Assembly (NCBI GenBank): GCA_037576195.1
Contig: CM075101.1
Location: 28,086,001 to 28,150,000 of the forward strand
Source: Phytoseiulus persimilis
Lineage: Eukaryota > Arthropoda > Arachnida > Mesostigmata > Phytoseiidae
Direction: 5' to 3'
Length of the DNA stretch: 64,000 bases
Below, in pieces: positions 38,701-51,300 of the stretch. The notes under the pieces were generated by a model. It made no database searches, had not been told where the DNA came from, and saw only the letters and a program-made list of their open reading frames with translations. Numbering within the stretch: position 1 is the stretch's first letter; each line of letters begins with the position of its first letter. Made by a program: the position numbers and the translations under genes.

Positions 38701-39221
38701 TTCTGGGAGCGACCTGACCATACTTTTGGATCCTAAGGAGGCGTTGGCGGAGTCTATGATGGTGCTGCTCAACATAACCGTGGCGAACCTCAGCTGATTG
38801 CATGCATATCATCGCTTCAAATTTGACACTTTGATCCTGCGGCACTCAACCTGGCTTGAATGCACGTCTCCCCATCCGTGGCAGGGGAAAAAAACAATGT
38901 GAGATACGCTCGAAACATTCATTGTGCGGGGACGTTTTTGATTCAAGTCTATTTCACCTAACTCCGATAACATGGGTCTCGTCCGTAAAGCTGCTACGGC
39001 TTCAGCGTTGATAGGGATAATGATTAGTGATTGTGGGCAGATGCATTCGCTATCCGAGACGATGATAATATGGAAAGGAGTGCATCTGGTGGGATACAGT
39101 TTCAATGAGGCGTTCTTCCGTCGCTTCCGAGTTCATCTTCCCGGTCGCAACTTTCGCATGCACATCATGAACGAGGTTTACTGTGAAGAATATTGCCCAG
39201 CCACGAGACCATGCCTGCCAT

Positions 39222-39405
39222 GCCTCTGTTTTCGGCTGAACCTCTCAGCCAGCCCTCAGGAGTGTCCCGGAATCACCTTTCGAGTAACACTCTCTATCGC
39301 CTCGCAAATCCCATTGCGGGCGGTGGGCTTGGGTCTTAAGATGGTTCAGATTTAATTCTGATGTGAATTAAATCTTTTTTTTTTACCACTTGAGAAACCA
39401 CTTAC
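39222..39405 (-). mobile_element. Third SINE copy, lacking the tRNA head
   Basis: Matches the body and 3' end of the SINE at 38.3 kb, from TTTTCGGCTGAACC through the CCCGCAATGGGATT block to a T-rich stretch. No clear target duplication. It ends just before the donor of the SLC25A29-like exon at 39.42 kb, so it lies in the intron or flank of that gene. Confidence 0.75.
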
Positions 39406-39417
39406 TTACTTTTTTAC

Positions 39418-40414
39418 CACTTATGCCTGCGGACGTCAAAACCGCTGATGCTCTCAAATTTTCACTCTTCTCTTCACCTGCTCTGAATATCGACGATTTG
39501 GTGAAGAGCTCGAAGGTCACGAAGTAAGCACCGAGGGCTGGTCCGTCCCGAAGGAGAGTCATACCGACTCCTCTGGTCAGGGCGCTGATACCTCCTTCGC
39601 TTATTACAATTTTCCGCTCGCAGTCTATCGGTCCCGCACAAGTGCCACGCGCTCCTCTCGATGCTGCAGGACGGTCACTCTGCAGCTGCGACCGCGTCTT
39701 GATAAGCTCCAGTGGACCTGTGGTGGCACTTTGTACTGAACATGGATGAAGGAACCGACTGTCACTCCGCGAGAAGGTTTCACTAAAGGGCTCCGTCACC
39801 GCGTTCTTGAGATAATATCAGCGAATTACCCGCCATAATCCCCGTAAGGGAGTGTGTCCTAAGGGAGTCGTGATCCGATAAATTCCTGAAAGTAGATCCA
39901 TAAACGCTGAAGATCGCTGGCCCCGAGTGTCCTGGAAGTAATACCAAACGGAGAAACCTCTCTGAGTCCCCATACGCCCGAATGCAGAGGAGAGAGTTTC
40001 GGAGGGTGCAAGCCCCTCACTGGCCAGGAATGCGCCAGGATTCCTGGTGCGTGCGACAGGCATTTCTCTCTCCTCTATGGACACAAAAGAATGAAAAATG
40101 AAGTGAGCACATCTCACGGAACAATCCTTGGATGGACTCGCTCCAAATAACCCTCCTCAAACAATGGAATGAACCCCGATAGAGGGGATTGCGCGCATCT
40201 TGAGTCTGAAGGCGTACTTCTACGGTGTCGAATGGGTGCCCGATGATTATTCCGGCGCAGCCTGCACAATAATTGAAAGAGAAGCTCCATCAGATGGTTT
40301 GTCGCTCCCTGATTTCCTCTCCTACCCGGTTGACCAATGTCCGCAGTGGTTTCCAGGGCTCCCTAAAATGCAATGAGGATACTTGCCTCCGATGCACCCG
40401 GCCACGAAATCCAT
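39418..40414 (-). CDS. SLC25A29: SLC25A29-like mitochondrial basic amino-acid carrier (incomplete)
   Basis: Mitochondrial inner-membrane carrier family; SLC25A29 carries arginine, lysine and ornithine. Exon 1 (40414-40387) encodes MDFVAGCIGG. Exon 2 (40261-40118) adds CAGIIIGHPFDTVEVRLQTQ, the first carrier signature PxD..[KR]. A later exon (39735-39418) encodes the second, PLELIKTRSQLQ, plus RGVGMTLLRDGPALGAYFVT. These align well with human SLC25A29 (MDFLAGC, GHPFDTVKVRLQ, PMELAKTRLQ). Intron 1 uses GC-AG (AG|GCAAGT). About 45 residues expected between the two repeats are not found; the gap holds a LINE copy. Possible third-repeat remnants (GMVSWLGNIL near 39.2 kb, IPINAEAVAAL near 39.0 kb) lack the PxD signature. 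It may be a decaying gene, or exons may have been missed. Confidence 0.7.
39906..40090 (+). mobile_element. LINE 3' region copy (empty site for the MITE)
   Basis: Inverted relative to the LINE at 37.1 kb and about 93 percent identical by eye over about 170 bases. It retains the uninterrupted site where the other copy carries the MITE. It lies between two exons of the SLC25A29-like gene. Confidence 0.85.
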
Positions 40415-43400
40415 CGTCGAGTGCTCGCTCCAATTATGCTCGAGTATGTGGAATCGACTTCAGATGGGGTTCCTTCTTCTCGAAACCTGTGTATTCGGAA
40501 ACTTTTCCTTCTCCTGATCTGGACAAGAGATGATTCAAAATGAACCACGCTGGCCTTCTTCCTGCGTAACAACTGATAGTTTGGAGTGGCTGCGCATATT
40601 TCAGGACAGAATCGAGTCGGGAAAAGAGGTATAACTTTCCAGTTTGATGCGCTGAAAATCTATTCCTCATTATGATTTCGAATCTATTCCTCGAATAATT
40701 TCCTCATTTTCGTTCATCTGTTCTACCCGAGACAACATATGGGCAGTGGCGGATTTCAGGGTTGGCAGAAGGGACGATGCTGACTGGGGCCCCCTGGTCT
40801 TTTGGTCGTGGGCCCCTCCAGGAAGAAGAAATGACTAAGGGGAATTACGGTCTCGAAAGGCGACCTGGAAATCCATTGCCAACGACGTCTTCAGCTACCT
40901 GTAAGTAGTGCAAATCCATCACGGAACGCTTCAGGAGCTCTTTGAAAATTGTGAGGGAAGATCGTCGGGCCACCGTAGCGGATACGATCTTTGTATGCTC
41001 TGTTAAGAGCGACGGGTTGCCAGCTCCTTGAACTTGGACCATGAGATTGAAACATTTTCCGAGCAGGAAGTCAGGCGCGGCTCCAAGTTACAACAGCTGA
41101 ACCCAGCAGCGCGGCTCTCTCAATGAGATTCGCGTGAAACTCACTGGATATCCATGGCTGACTCTTCATTCAAATATCATGCCTCGAGCATCATTGAGGT
41201 TGAGCATCACGAAACGCTCCAGCTGCTCGCCGGGGACAGAAGATCATGTGCTGCTACTAACCGTCTATCTGGTGGGTTTCATAAGAGCTAAATCGAAACT
41301 TCCCGTAAACTTGGAAAGATTTCTCGTCTCTCAGCAGCGACTCAAGCCAACTCATCCTAGTCGAGTCTTGAAGAAACAACACAAACTTATGTCTCCAAAC
41401 AGCGCTCCGTGGAGAGAGCTCCATGGGTCGGAAAACTTCGCATTATCGGTCTATATCCAATAGCTGGACTATACGCGATATCGATCGAGGTACATCCTAC
41501 AGACGAGCGCTCCCTTGCAGTGAACATTCGTACGAAAGGATCGCGGAAGGACCGCTATGGGGAATCGGTGGCGGCTCCGTAGTTTTCCTAACGTCTGTTA
41601 TCTGATCGGAGTTCCGGAAGATTCTCCCGCTAAAATAACCCAGCTCCAATGACCCCGACGGGGTCACCGTGGAAGCAGATATACAGATTCCTGATAACCA
41701 CCGGTATTCGCCAGTTTCGAGTCGTTGGTGAGGCAGCTTTTGACGAAGGTTCTTTTTGAACGTCTCAGACATCCTTCTCAACAGTGTTTGCCTTTACGAC
41801 GATCCAACCATAGCAATAGGAGTCCCGGTGCAAACCCGTTCCGGGTCGCGCTAGGTTGTCTGTCGAAGAGCAGCGAAGCTGTTTCGAATCACCTCTCGAA
41901 ACGGAATGCTATGCGAGTATTGAAATCGCACCGAGATACTCGGGGAAAACGCGGCAAAACAGATTGCTTCTCTGGTGGCTGCGTGTTCGTCAGCTAAAGG
42001 CCCAAGGATGGAACCAAAGCAGGGATGGCTGCTTCTGATCTGCTGCGTCATCTCAGACTGCAGTGTATGCGCACAACAACGAGCCCCCTTATTGCGCCGG
42101 AGACAGGCAGTTCAAGCGAGGGGGGCATGGTTTCACGGTAGGTATCCCGTTCAATATTAACGAGATTTCGCTCCCAAGTACTTCTGAGCACAATGGTTCT
42201 AAATCTCGAGACGATGATTTGATTGTTGCGGATAGTGGCCGAACCAATTTTTCTCCACCGGTGCTCTGCGAGAGGTTCTGTCCACGTGTGGCGCGGAGAT
42301 TGATCAGCGGACTACTCTAAAGCGATTACCATTCTCGATGATCGCTTGTTTCCAACGGGGTGAACAGAGGAAGGGGAAGAGAACTCTAGGCGTTCATAGT
42401 CTTTCCCGAATCACCCAGAATAAAGTCGCGTTATATGTGCGCTTGTGGCGACCGAGTCAGGAAAGATGTGATGGATTGATCTTTCCGCAACGGTGAGAAA
42501 GGAGCTCATTTCCTCGTCATTCACTCCCGATTCCCGGGGCCCCATCCAGCCGGATGATTTCTCTCGTGGAGTCTGTTCCACAACCAGGTGTTTGGCGACT
42601 GCGAGTGGGTAATACCTGTGGAGTCTCTTTGTTTTGCGGAAACGGTCGCAACAACGTCGCGAGGCAGTTGGCGTTCATACCCTTCTTCAAACACGCGATT
42701 AGGTAGGTGCACGTCAAACGCTCTCATCGCAAACAACGCTGCAACGCCTGCGCTGTCCTCCAAACAGAGCCGGAACTTTGGTGTGTGTTAGGTCCAGAGG
42801 ACGGACGGAGCCGAAGGACCGCGGACCCAACTCGATTCAAATGGAAAGCGGAGCTCGTACATGTCACTTCATTCGATACGGCCGAAACAATAGTGAAAAG
42901 TGATAAACTTGTACTGAACTCCACCTTCCAATGAAGAGAGTGAACTCCCACGGAACGTTTCGTCCGCAGCCTATTGGAAACCAGGGAGCGGGTTCCCTGA
43001 GAACCGCCCCATCTATAAGACCTCGGTAACATGATTGCGGCGGCACCAAGTTCACCAGCGCGAGTTTCCTAAAAGCTCTGCTGTGCCAGCAGGCTGTAAG
43101 CAGGCTGGCGATCGGAACCGATATAAATCGTCGAAGCCTCCGAACACGGGCGTCATGCGACTCCCTGCATCCGGATTCACGCTCCGTAGCCATACTCCGG
43201 AGCGGGAGAGGAATGATTTAGTCGATTCCGCGGTACCAGTACAATCCAGTGGACAGTGAAACTTTTCGGAGCGCTGGAGAAGCACAGAGTATCCCGGGAG
43301 CATTAAGTTATGGATAGACAAGAGACCATGTTCGCGTACAGGAAGCCAGTGATCCAGAAGTACCCAAACGTCCGGGAGATAACAGACTACTTTTTCGACT

Positions 43401-43980
43401 GAAATCAATCCTGGAACCTTCGCTTGTGTGCACGCATGTGAAACCCGATAGTTTTGCACGATTTGGCACAACGGAAAAATGCCAGATCCTGAAAATTCCA
43501 TTGATGACTGCGAATTCTGGTTATATTCATGGTTGAAAATGTAGTCTCTCATGTTCCAGACTTTGAGTTAATAAGACAAACTGGGCTTCTCCCTGATGAG
43601 CCGTCGTTTCTCTCCAGATCATGACTTCTCGCGGGCAAGCGTCTCAGTTCGAATCACTTTTCGAGTGGAGGTCGAAAGAAAAACCCATTTCCCGACCTGG
43701 CTTATTGGCTACAATCTTGCAAGTCTTCGCCAGCCTTACATATAAAAGCCCTGTGGAAGAGTCTGAGCACCCGTCGAGGACGATTACGATTCGCTAGAAG
43801 AATAGGATTGAATTCATTTAACACTCTGAGTATTTGTGAATTACATCTGTGCATGAGATAACGACAACACCTAGAATATGATTTCCGATCCGAGGGCAGC
43901 CCCAGAACGTGGCCCGACTCATCGGGACGACAGTCCTCGGTAGATCTCGTCGGTTGGATGACGCTTCGAGAACGATTAGC
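40415..43980. other. No gene recognised
   Basis: Several minus-strand open frames of 80-166 codons occur (for example 43552-43052), but none shows a family motif or a clean set of splice sites. A stretch beginning CAGTGGCGGATTT at about 40.74 kb resembles one end of a hAT element, but I could not find the other end. Confidence 0.35.
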
Positions 43981-43987
43981 ATCTTCG

Positions 43988-46900
43988 TCAATCATTCCAC
44001 ACGATAATTCCTTTCTCGGCCAGAAGCTCTCCGTAGTGCATCGACGCGCCTTCGGTGATTTCAAATAACTCTATCTCGTAAGGATTCTGTTCTTTTTGTT
44101 GTTCGTACACTTTGATAATGATCATGTCACGTCTCAAGACTTCGTACATCTCCAAGTCGTCGCCCGGCCGCTTCCGGAAGACGGTGTCTGAAAATTCAGA
44201 ATGATTGACTATAAGGATGGAATGGAAACGCGGTTTCGACTCGAAGAACGGAGGTGATGCCAACAACCTTGGATATGACAGCGGATCGCTTGCTGTGGGA
44301 GCAGGAGATCTTTCTCGAGAGGATACAGGTTGTCCAGATTGGTCGTAATGGTCGCTCCGTGGTCGACCAAGAAGACGTGGCACCTACAAGCAACACGGAT
44401 TCGTCATGAGTTAGATATCGCCTCGATTCGAGCAAGTGCACCATAAACGAAGATCTGACGCGCCTAAAAAGGTTAGACTCCGCTTGAAACCGGTCTAACT
44501 CACTTTTTCTCTACGCGTTTCAAGATTTTCGCTCTGTACCAGCCTTGCCGAACATTGAGCAGCGGCCCGCTATCCGATTTATCGACAAAAACCACCCCTA
44601 GTTGCTCGCTGTGGTGGATAGGGTTCGGCTTTTTCTTCCTCAAAGGATCATACAGCCTGGATAACTCGAGCATTATCTCGCGGAGCTCGAGCTTGAGTGT
44701 TGGTTTGCACTCGAGAACCTCCCAAATAGAGGAAACCCCATAGGGGAGAACCACATATAACATGCCATCCTCGTCGACGTGAGTACACAAGCCGAAGCCC
44801 GTACTGAAAAGTTAGAGAAATTTAACCCGATGCTGCGGCCCCGCTCCCTGGAGCTGATATCCTCTGCTACAAACACAATGGAGGGAATGTCTTTGGAGCT
44901 CACAAGCCATTCTGCAGGACGATATCGGGATAGTCGCGGAACTCGACGGAGGTCACTGCGTTTGTCATGGTTTTCTCAACGGATTCCCAGTGGGCGTGAG
45001 GGCACAATTCACCATCGGGACAAGCGCCGGTTTTCCGATATCTGAAACAGGTCGACAGGTTTTCAGAGGTTATGCTGATTCATGTCATCACTGCATTTCG
45101 CGGAGGAACGCAATTCGCGTGATTCACAGGCAGTGGGGAACCGCGGCTGGAGGCCGCAATCGGTGAGTTCCGGAGTTTCAAGGCCAAACGGGAACATCCG
45201 GGAAGGTCTACATGGGAACCTAACTTTGATGATCAACACAGAATGTCTAACAGCGCGGAACATTATTGGACGTGTCAGGAAGTGACTTATCTAACGGTGT
45301 AGGTGATTTTCCTGACTCCGTGCTTGGGTCGCTGAGAAGAACAGCCAGAGAAGGAGGAAGAGTCAGGACTAGGAGATCCACGAAAGAATTCGAACCCAGA
45401 ATGAGCGAAGCTCTGGCAGCACGGATTCGGGGGATTGAAAGTACCAAGGTTCTGAACCGTCAAGGAGAATCCCTCCCCGGTCACGAGCTTCCCGGTAGTT
45501 CAGCAGCAGACTCATGCTTTCCCTCCCGCCGCAGTCCATTCCGCTGCGGATTTCAATATTTGCTCCTCGATCCAGATCCAAGGACGGCTCCGCTTGAACT
45601 CAGCGTGCTCGCGGAGGGAGCAGGATGGTGTCTTCGCGCAACATACTTACTTCGCGCATATTTTTTCCCTATGCTGGTTACTTCTAGCAACCTTCTGAGC
45701 ATTTGCGATGCTTCGGGCGGTTGAAATTTCGCTTTGTTTTTCGCCTGGAGAGTGCGAGAATCCAGTTATCGAATGTGAGCGTGCACAAGGGTTATTCACC
45801 TTTCGACGCACCAACTTGAGGACGGCCGTCCTATATCATAAAAGAAGGGCGTGCCGCTGGGGGCGTTATGTTTTGAAAACCTCACCTTCGACGTCGAGTG
45901 GGACAGTCCCAGTGCGAGCGGTGTAGCGTATGTTCTCCTCGGCCTCCGTTACTGGCAAATCGTTCTCTTCACTACTCGAATCATCGTCGCTGTGTGTGAC
46001 TGCTGATCTCAATGCCCGATCGTCGACATTCGAGTGAGCGGAACTCGTGGATGGTGCGTTCACTGGATCACGACCTCCATCCAGCGCCGGTCTCTCTTTC
46101 GAGTCTCTCTTGGATCCGCCTGTCAGCTGCTCACCGACTCTATTGAACCAGTTTTCGTCCACCCTCAACAAATCTGTGACCGCTGGCCCTTCTTGCGGCC
46201 GTTGCTCGTCTTGCATGCGTACAGCCTCGGCTTCGGGTTTAATGGCACTGGATTGGGGCGCCGCTCGGTTATCCGTCAGATTCGGCACCAGGGGCTGGGC
46301 CGTACGTCCTCTGTTCGAGTCGTTATCGCCGTCGGCGACCGATTCTCTACTCTCACGGCTGTTCACATCTGATCGAGTTTCGTCGATGGCGGTGGTTCGA
46401 GATGAGCCCGTGGAGACCTCGTCTCCGTCTGAAAGGCTGCAACCAATCATATAGCTCCTCCTACCGAACTTGGTGGAATTTCGCTGGAAACTGCTATGGT
46501 ATGGGAATTTCGTATGATTGACTGTGCTCACTTCAACAGGAGAAGCCGCTCGAGAGAAATCCATCCCTTGTGTCCGACTTCTACATGTGCCAAAGTTCCC
46601 GCAAGATGAGGCTTTTGTTTGCTGCTTCTATTCAAATCGTCATCGAATCTCAGGCGGAACCGAGCCTCCGGATAGTACTCAAGAAGTTCATGTATGACTC
46701 GCGGTGAGCTCTCGATTCCTTTCGGGAGAATCCGCAAACTCTGCGATGGGCCGGCGGCTAGGACTTCTTTCGGAATCTGTTGGACTGAAGGTGTTTAGAG
46801 GAGAGTTCCGTTGATAATTGACTTTGGAGGCTCGTAGGCAGCCGAAAACTAACGAGCAGATATCTCGACGAGGCACGTACCGGGAATATTTGCTTCACGT

Positions 46901-47702
46901 CGACCACGACTCTGTGACCACTGTCGACGAGAGAGACTTCTGCTCCGGAGCATTCGTGGCATGCGCTGCTGCTAGATTACGAGAAGAGTTTTCAGGATAA
47001 GGCAGCTGTGCACAAAGATCGAGAAAACTTTCCTTCTCTGCTCCGTGGAAATCGGTCGAAGATTCGATTCCGCACATCATGACAGCAGTCCACGGTGACA
47101 TCTCAGATATGACCGGTCAGTCGTGAGGAAAGGTCCGCGCTATAAGACAAACTCACTAAAATTTCTCCAAAACTTGTGCGCGGTGCCAGCGTCCACCTCG
47201 TTTCACCATAGCCCAGGTGGTGGGTTCTTCGGCGTATTCATCGTCTTTGAACCGCTGGCCGAATTCTTGTACTTTGATATCCACGTTTCGCGTGGTGATC
47301 CGGTCATAGCAAACGTACAACGAGAACGGGTTGAGATCATACGTTGTGATTTGTGACCGCTCGAGCTCCAAATCCTTGGGAAACTGTGTCAGAGCAGGCA
47401 AATGGAGTCCACCGGGAGCCTGTGAACAAGGTTACATATGATCGAAGACGTGAATTGACTGCTTTCCGATTGGACTGAAACGCCTGAAAAGCTTTTGAAA
47501 GACCCCGACTTGTGGAGAGACTTCTGACAAACACTCTCACACGTGGCTACCGGCGTATACGCGGATCGAACTCCACTATTGAGGCCTTCTAGGGGACATC
47601 TAGACTTCGCGCGTGGTACGACACAGCGAACCGCGGGCACAGAACGCGAGCAATCAACAGGGGTTTTTCAGAGATTACTGAGGCACTCACGTTGACAGAC
47701 AT
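43988..47702 (-). CDS. Tudor-CCCH-Tudor protein, TDRD12/Yb-like without helicase
   Basis: Exons assembled with matching phases: 47702-47691 (MSVN), 47419-47157, 46971-46881, 46776-46532, 46436-45886, [one short exon not found], 45041-44904, 44803-44504, 44383-44268, 44187-43988. Domain order: first Tudor (WAMVKRGGRWHRAQVLE, then VSLVDSGHRVVVDVKQIFP across an intron), a Ser/Asp/Glu-rich linker of about 180 residues, a CCCH-type zinc finger (ACPDGELCPHAH), and a second Tudor (LGVVFVDKSD..GWYRAKIL, CHVFLVDHGATITTNLDNLY, LPQQAIRCHI), ending GIIVWND. A CCCH finger directly before the last Tudor is the layout of TDRD12 and fly Yb proteins, piRNA-pathway factors of germline or gonadal granules. Those carry a DEAD-type helicase between finger and first Tudor; here only about 850 unassigned bases remain, too little for one. 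The first zinc-binding Cys must lie on the missing exon (phase 1 in, 2 out). Tudor pocket aromatics are partly replaced (VDSG, VDHG), so methylarginine binding is uncertain. Confidence 0.75.
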
Positions 47703-48320
47703 CACGAAAAAGTTGAATCACCAACCAGCGGAGCAGCCGAAACGTTCTTGTCGTAGCAACGATAACAGTCTTATGGAAACTGAGCGGAAAACTTCGGAGC
47801 ATTTGACAGGCAGACTACATCGATCGTGGCATCGCGGCCCGAAGGAAGGCGTAATTGCCGGATGAACTCACCGTCACTCTACCCCTCATCGCGATTACCT
47901 AATTTCGAGCTCGATCAGAATGTGAAACTAGGTGAGTAAATGTCCTCAAGTGCTTCGTTCAAATAAATCGAGTGACGTCACAAAATGGGCTCTCCCAGTT
48001 AGTATTTACATCACTGCTGCCGCTTTAGCAGACGCCGCAGCCGACGACCGCGGACTCAGCTCTGACATCCGTGCGGACGCGCGCGAATTCCTGAGCGGAG
48101 AGCACCTGCAGGTGGATGTGTGCCGCCCCACGTCAACGACCGAAGAATACTCCGCTGACCATCTCAAGTACTCTCGACCACTAATGAACGTGATTGTCTA
48201 CGTTCGGCATATCGCAGAAAAACTGATCTCCGATCAGGCTTGTTCTGCCGCTGCGGCAGCTGGCTCACTTCACGGAGTGCTCGGTTCTTTGTTCTGGAAT
48301 AAGCGACTCTGGACTGTACT
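47703..48320. promoter_or_regulatory. Divergent promoter between the Tudor gene and RTEL1, with CRE
   Basis: About 618 bases separate the two divergent start codons. A perfect palindromic cAMP-response element TGACGTCA lies at 47973-47980. No TATA box is convincing. A 140-codon open frame (47932-48354, plus) crosses this stretch and overlaps the RTEL1 start in another frame; I regard it as chance or leader sequence. Confidence 0.55.
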
Positions 48321-51300
48321 ATGTCGGGAGGAAGTGAGACTGCTGAAAATGTAGCGGCGGCCAAGCCTCGCTCAGCTCTTGTCGAGATCCGAATGGTGAA
48401 CATCAATTTCCCATTTGAGCCGTACGAGTTGCAGAAGGACTACATGTCTGCAGTTTTGGAATGTTTACAAAAAGGTTGGAACGGGCTCCTGGAAAGTCCG
48501 ACGGGGACTGGTAAAACCTTGAGTCTCCTCTGTTCATCACTAGCGTGGCTGGAAGATCGGAAAGCTGCCATGCAGTTAAATTGTGAGTCTCGGTGTGTTG
48601 ACTTCATAGTTGCACTACACCGCTACAGAATATGATGAAGTGAAGCAGATGTTAGAAGATCGCCTTGGACTCGATACGAGAACGACTCACTCCTTCTTTG
48701 ACTCCGAAATTACAGATGCCGGCGGCTCGCTCCCACAATTGAAACCTGCTGAAACTCCAACGCAGACTTCCTCGTCATTCGATTTCTACCCCCAAGTTCT
48801 CTACTCGTCAAGAACTCATTCCCAGCTCTCCCAAGCCAGCCGTGAACTGAAGCGAACCAAATATGGATACATGAACAGCGTTGTACTCGGCTCGAGAGAC
48901 CAGCTCTGTATCAATCCCGAGGTGAACGGACTCCCAACATCAGCGCAAAAAATACGGAAATGTCAAATCCTCGTTAATTCGAGAGCCTGTGAATATCATC
49001 GGAACTACGAAACAAAAGTCAGTCATGAGGATTTCACCAATAATCACGTTGTGGACATTGAAGACCTCATTGCCCTGGGGAGAAAACATTGCTGTTGTCC
49101 CTATTACTCGACGAAGATACTCCGGAAGAAAAGTGATGTTGTTTTCGTACCCTACAACTATGTGGTCGACCCTTCTACGAGACGTGCGCAGGGCATTGGG
49201 CTCGAAAGGAACATTGTGATATTCGATGAGGCCCATAACATCGAATCATTCTGTGAGGATTCTCTCTCGTTTTCGATGACCTCCACTGATCTGGCGGGTG
49301 CAATGAAGGAGATCGACGCGGTGGCTCAAACATTGGCGGATTCGGAAGAGGCAGATAACATGGAATTCAACGTGGCTGAGCTGTCGGTGCTGAAATCAAT
49401 GCTCGGCGAGCTGGAAACTCGATTCGATCAAGCCGCTGAATCCGACAAACACTACGACGGTGACTTCATCGTCCAAATGCTACAAGCCTCAGAAATCGAT
49501 TCACAACACGAGCGGATCACAGGTTTGCTGGACTCGTTGCTGAAATACATTCAAAGCATTTCTTCTCAGGGTCCTTGGGGACCGAAAGGCATTGGTCTTC
49601 AGAAAGTTCTGGACATGCTTTCTACTGTTTACTCTGGAGGCACTCCCCAAGACCTTCGCGAGAGCTTCAAGCTGTACTTCGAGCATCCAAAAGAAGGCCC
49701 GAAGGAAGTTTTCGTTGTGGAGCGCAAGAAGAAGAAATGGGAACTTCACTTCGTATGCCTGGCCCCAGGCGTTCGAATGAAATCTATCGTGCAGGCTGGA
49801 GTGCATTCCGTGATTCTCACCAGTGGAACCCTTTCTCCGATGGGAACTTTGGCCACAGAACTCGGCATTCCCTTCCAAATTCAGCTCTGCAATGACCACA
49901 TTATAACGCCGGACAAGATCCAAGTGCTATGTGTTCCGAAGGGACCCGACAATGTCGAGCTCATTTCAACCTATCAGAACCGCTCGAGTGAAAAGTACAT
50001 TCGAAGCCTTGGTCTCACCTTGAACGAAATGTCCCGCCGAGTTCCGCACGGAGTTCTCGTGTTCTTCCCGTCATTCGCTTGCATGAAAGCGCTCGTGGAG
50101 AAATGGGAGGAATTCGGGATCATGCGGAGGTTGAAAGCCAACAAAATGATACTCCAGGAAACATCAGGGTCTTCGTCTTTCAACTCGACGATCCAGTGCT
50201 ATAGAGATGCCGTGGTCAATAACGCTCAGGGCGCCATGTTGTTCGCCGTTTGTCGCGGCAAGAGCTCTGAAGGTGTGGACTTCTCGGACGAATTCGCGCG
50301 AGCAGTTGTCATCGTGGGTATCCCGTACGCACCGCGACAGGACAATCGCGTCAAACTCAAAATTGACTATCTGAATAAATATGGATCCGACGGTATGAAC
50401 GGCAACACCTGGTATCAAATCCAAGCCATACGAGCCATCAATCAGGCCATCGGGCGCGTCATCCGACATCGTAATGACTTCGGTGTGATATTATTCCTCG
50501 ACAAACGCTTCGCCGAGCAAGGGACCATCTCACAACTCTCTAAGTGGGTCAGAAATCGAGTTGACACACTCCGAGAGTTCAGGAAAGCCATCGTGAGCGT
50601 TTCGAGTTTCTTCCAAGCGCATAACGAATGCGTCTCCAGTAGAGTAACAAGTTTCTCTTCAGGAAACGCTGCTTTCGTCAACAGTTCACACAAGCTGCCG
50701 AATAATGGAAGCATCACCCAGACTGAACTGGGAACTCTGGTCGACATTGAGAAAGAACTGGAGAAGCAAAGCCAGAGGTTGGTTGAGATCTACAAAGCGG
50801 GAGGATCTGCCGAGAAGAGCGCAGAGATTCCGAGAGGCAAAAGTGTGCTAGAAGCCGTCGAGCGATTCTCGAGTCACTGTCAGAAGAATCCGCTAGAAAA
50901 CCTGCCGACTCTGTTCGAACTGAAGAAGCGGACAGCATCAGGAGCGGCGTTGAAGAAAGACGATCTCAAGAAAAGGAAACTGACCGTTCCGTTGCACGAT
51001 ATGATGGGTAATGAATCCGAAAAAGTCAGCTCGATTCCCAGCGCGACGCTTTCGAAGAATCCTGAAGACGGAAAGGCGTTGCTAGAAGGAGTCGCTCATT
51101 CTGGTGGAAGCACGCAAACTGGGCGAAGACAGGACACCAGGACAATATTGAAGAATGTCTTCGAGAAGGTCGAGAAGGCATGCGGCTCGCCAGAGCCGTG
51201 GCGTGAGCGCCTAATCGGTTTCATCAAAGCGTTGAAAGAGACCCGGAACTTCGAGAGTTTCGTCAAATCTCTGGCAGGAATGTTCCTCGAATCAAACGCC

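Noticed and set aside
40738-40830. Second hAT element (CAGTGGCGGATTT end)
   Set aside because: Only one end is visible; no inverted partner or 8-base duplication was found.
43052-43552. 166-codon minus-strand frame
   Set aside because: No motif, no convincing splice sites or partner exons.
47932-48354. 140-codon plus-strand frame upstream of RTEL1
   Set aside because: It overlaps the RTEL1 start in another frame, has Ala-rich low-complexity parts, no motif, and lies in the divergent promoter.
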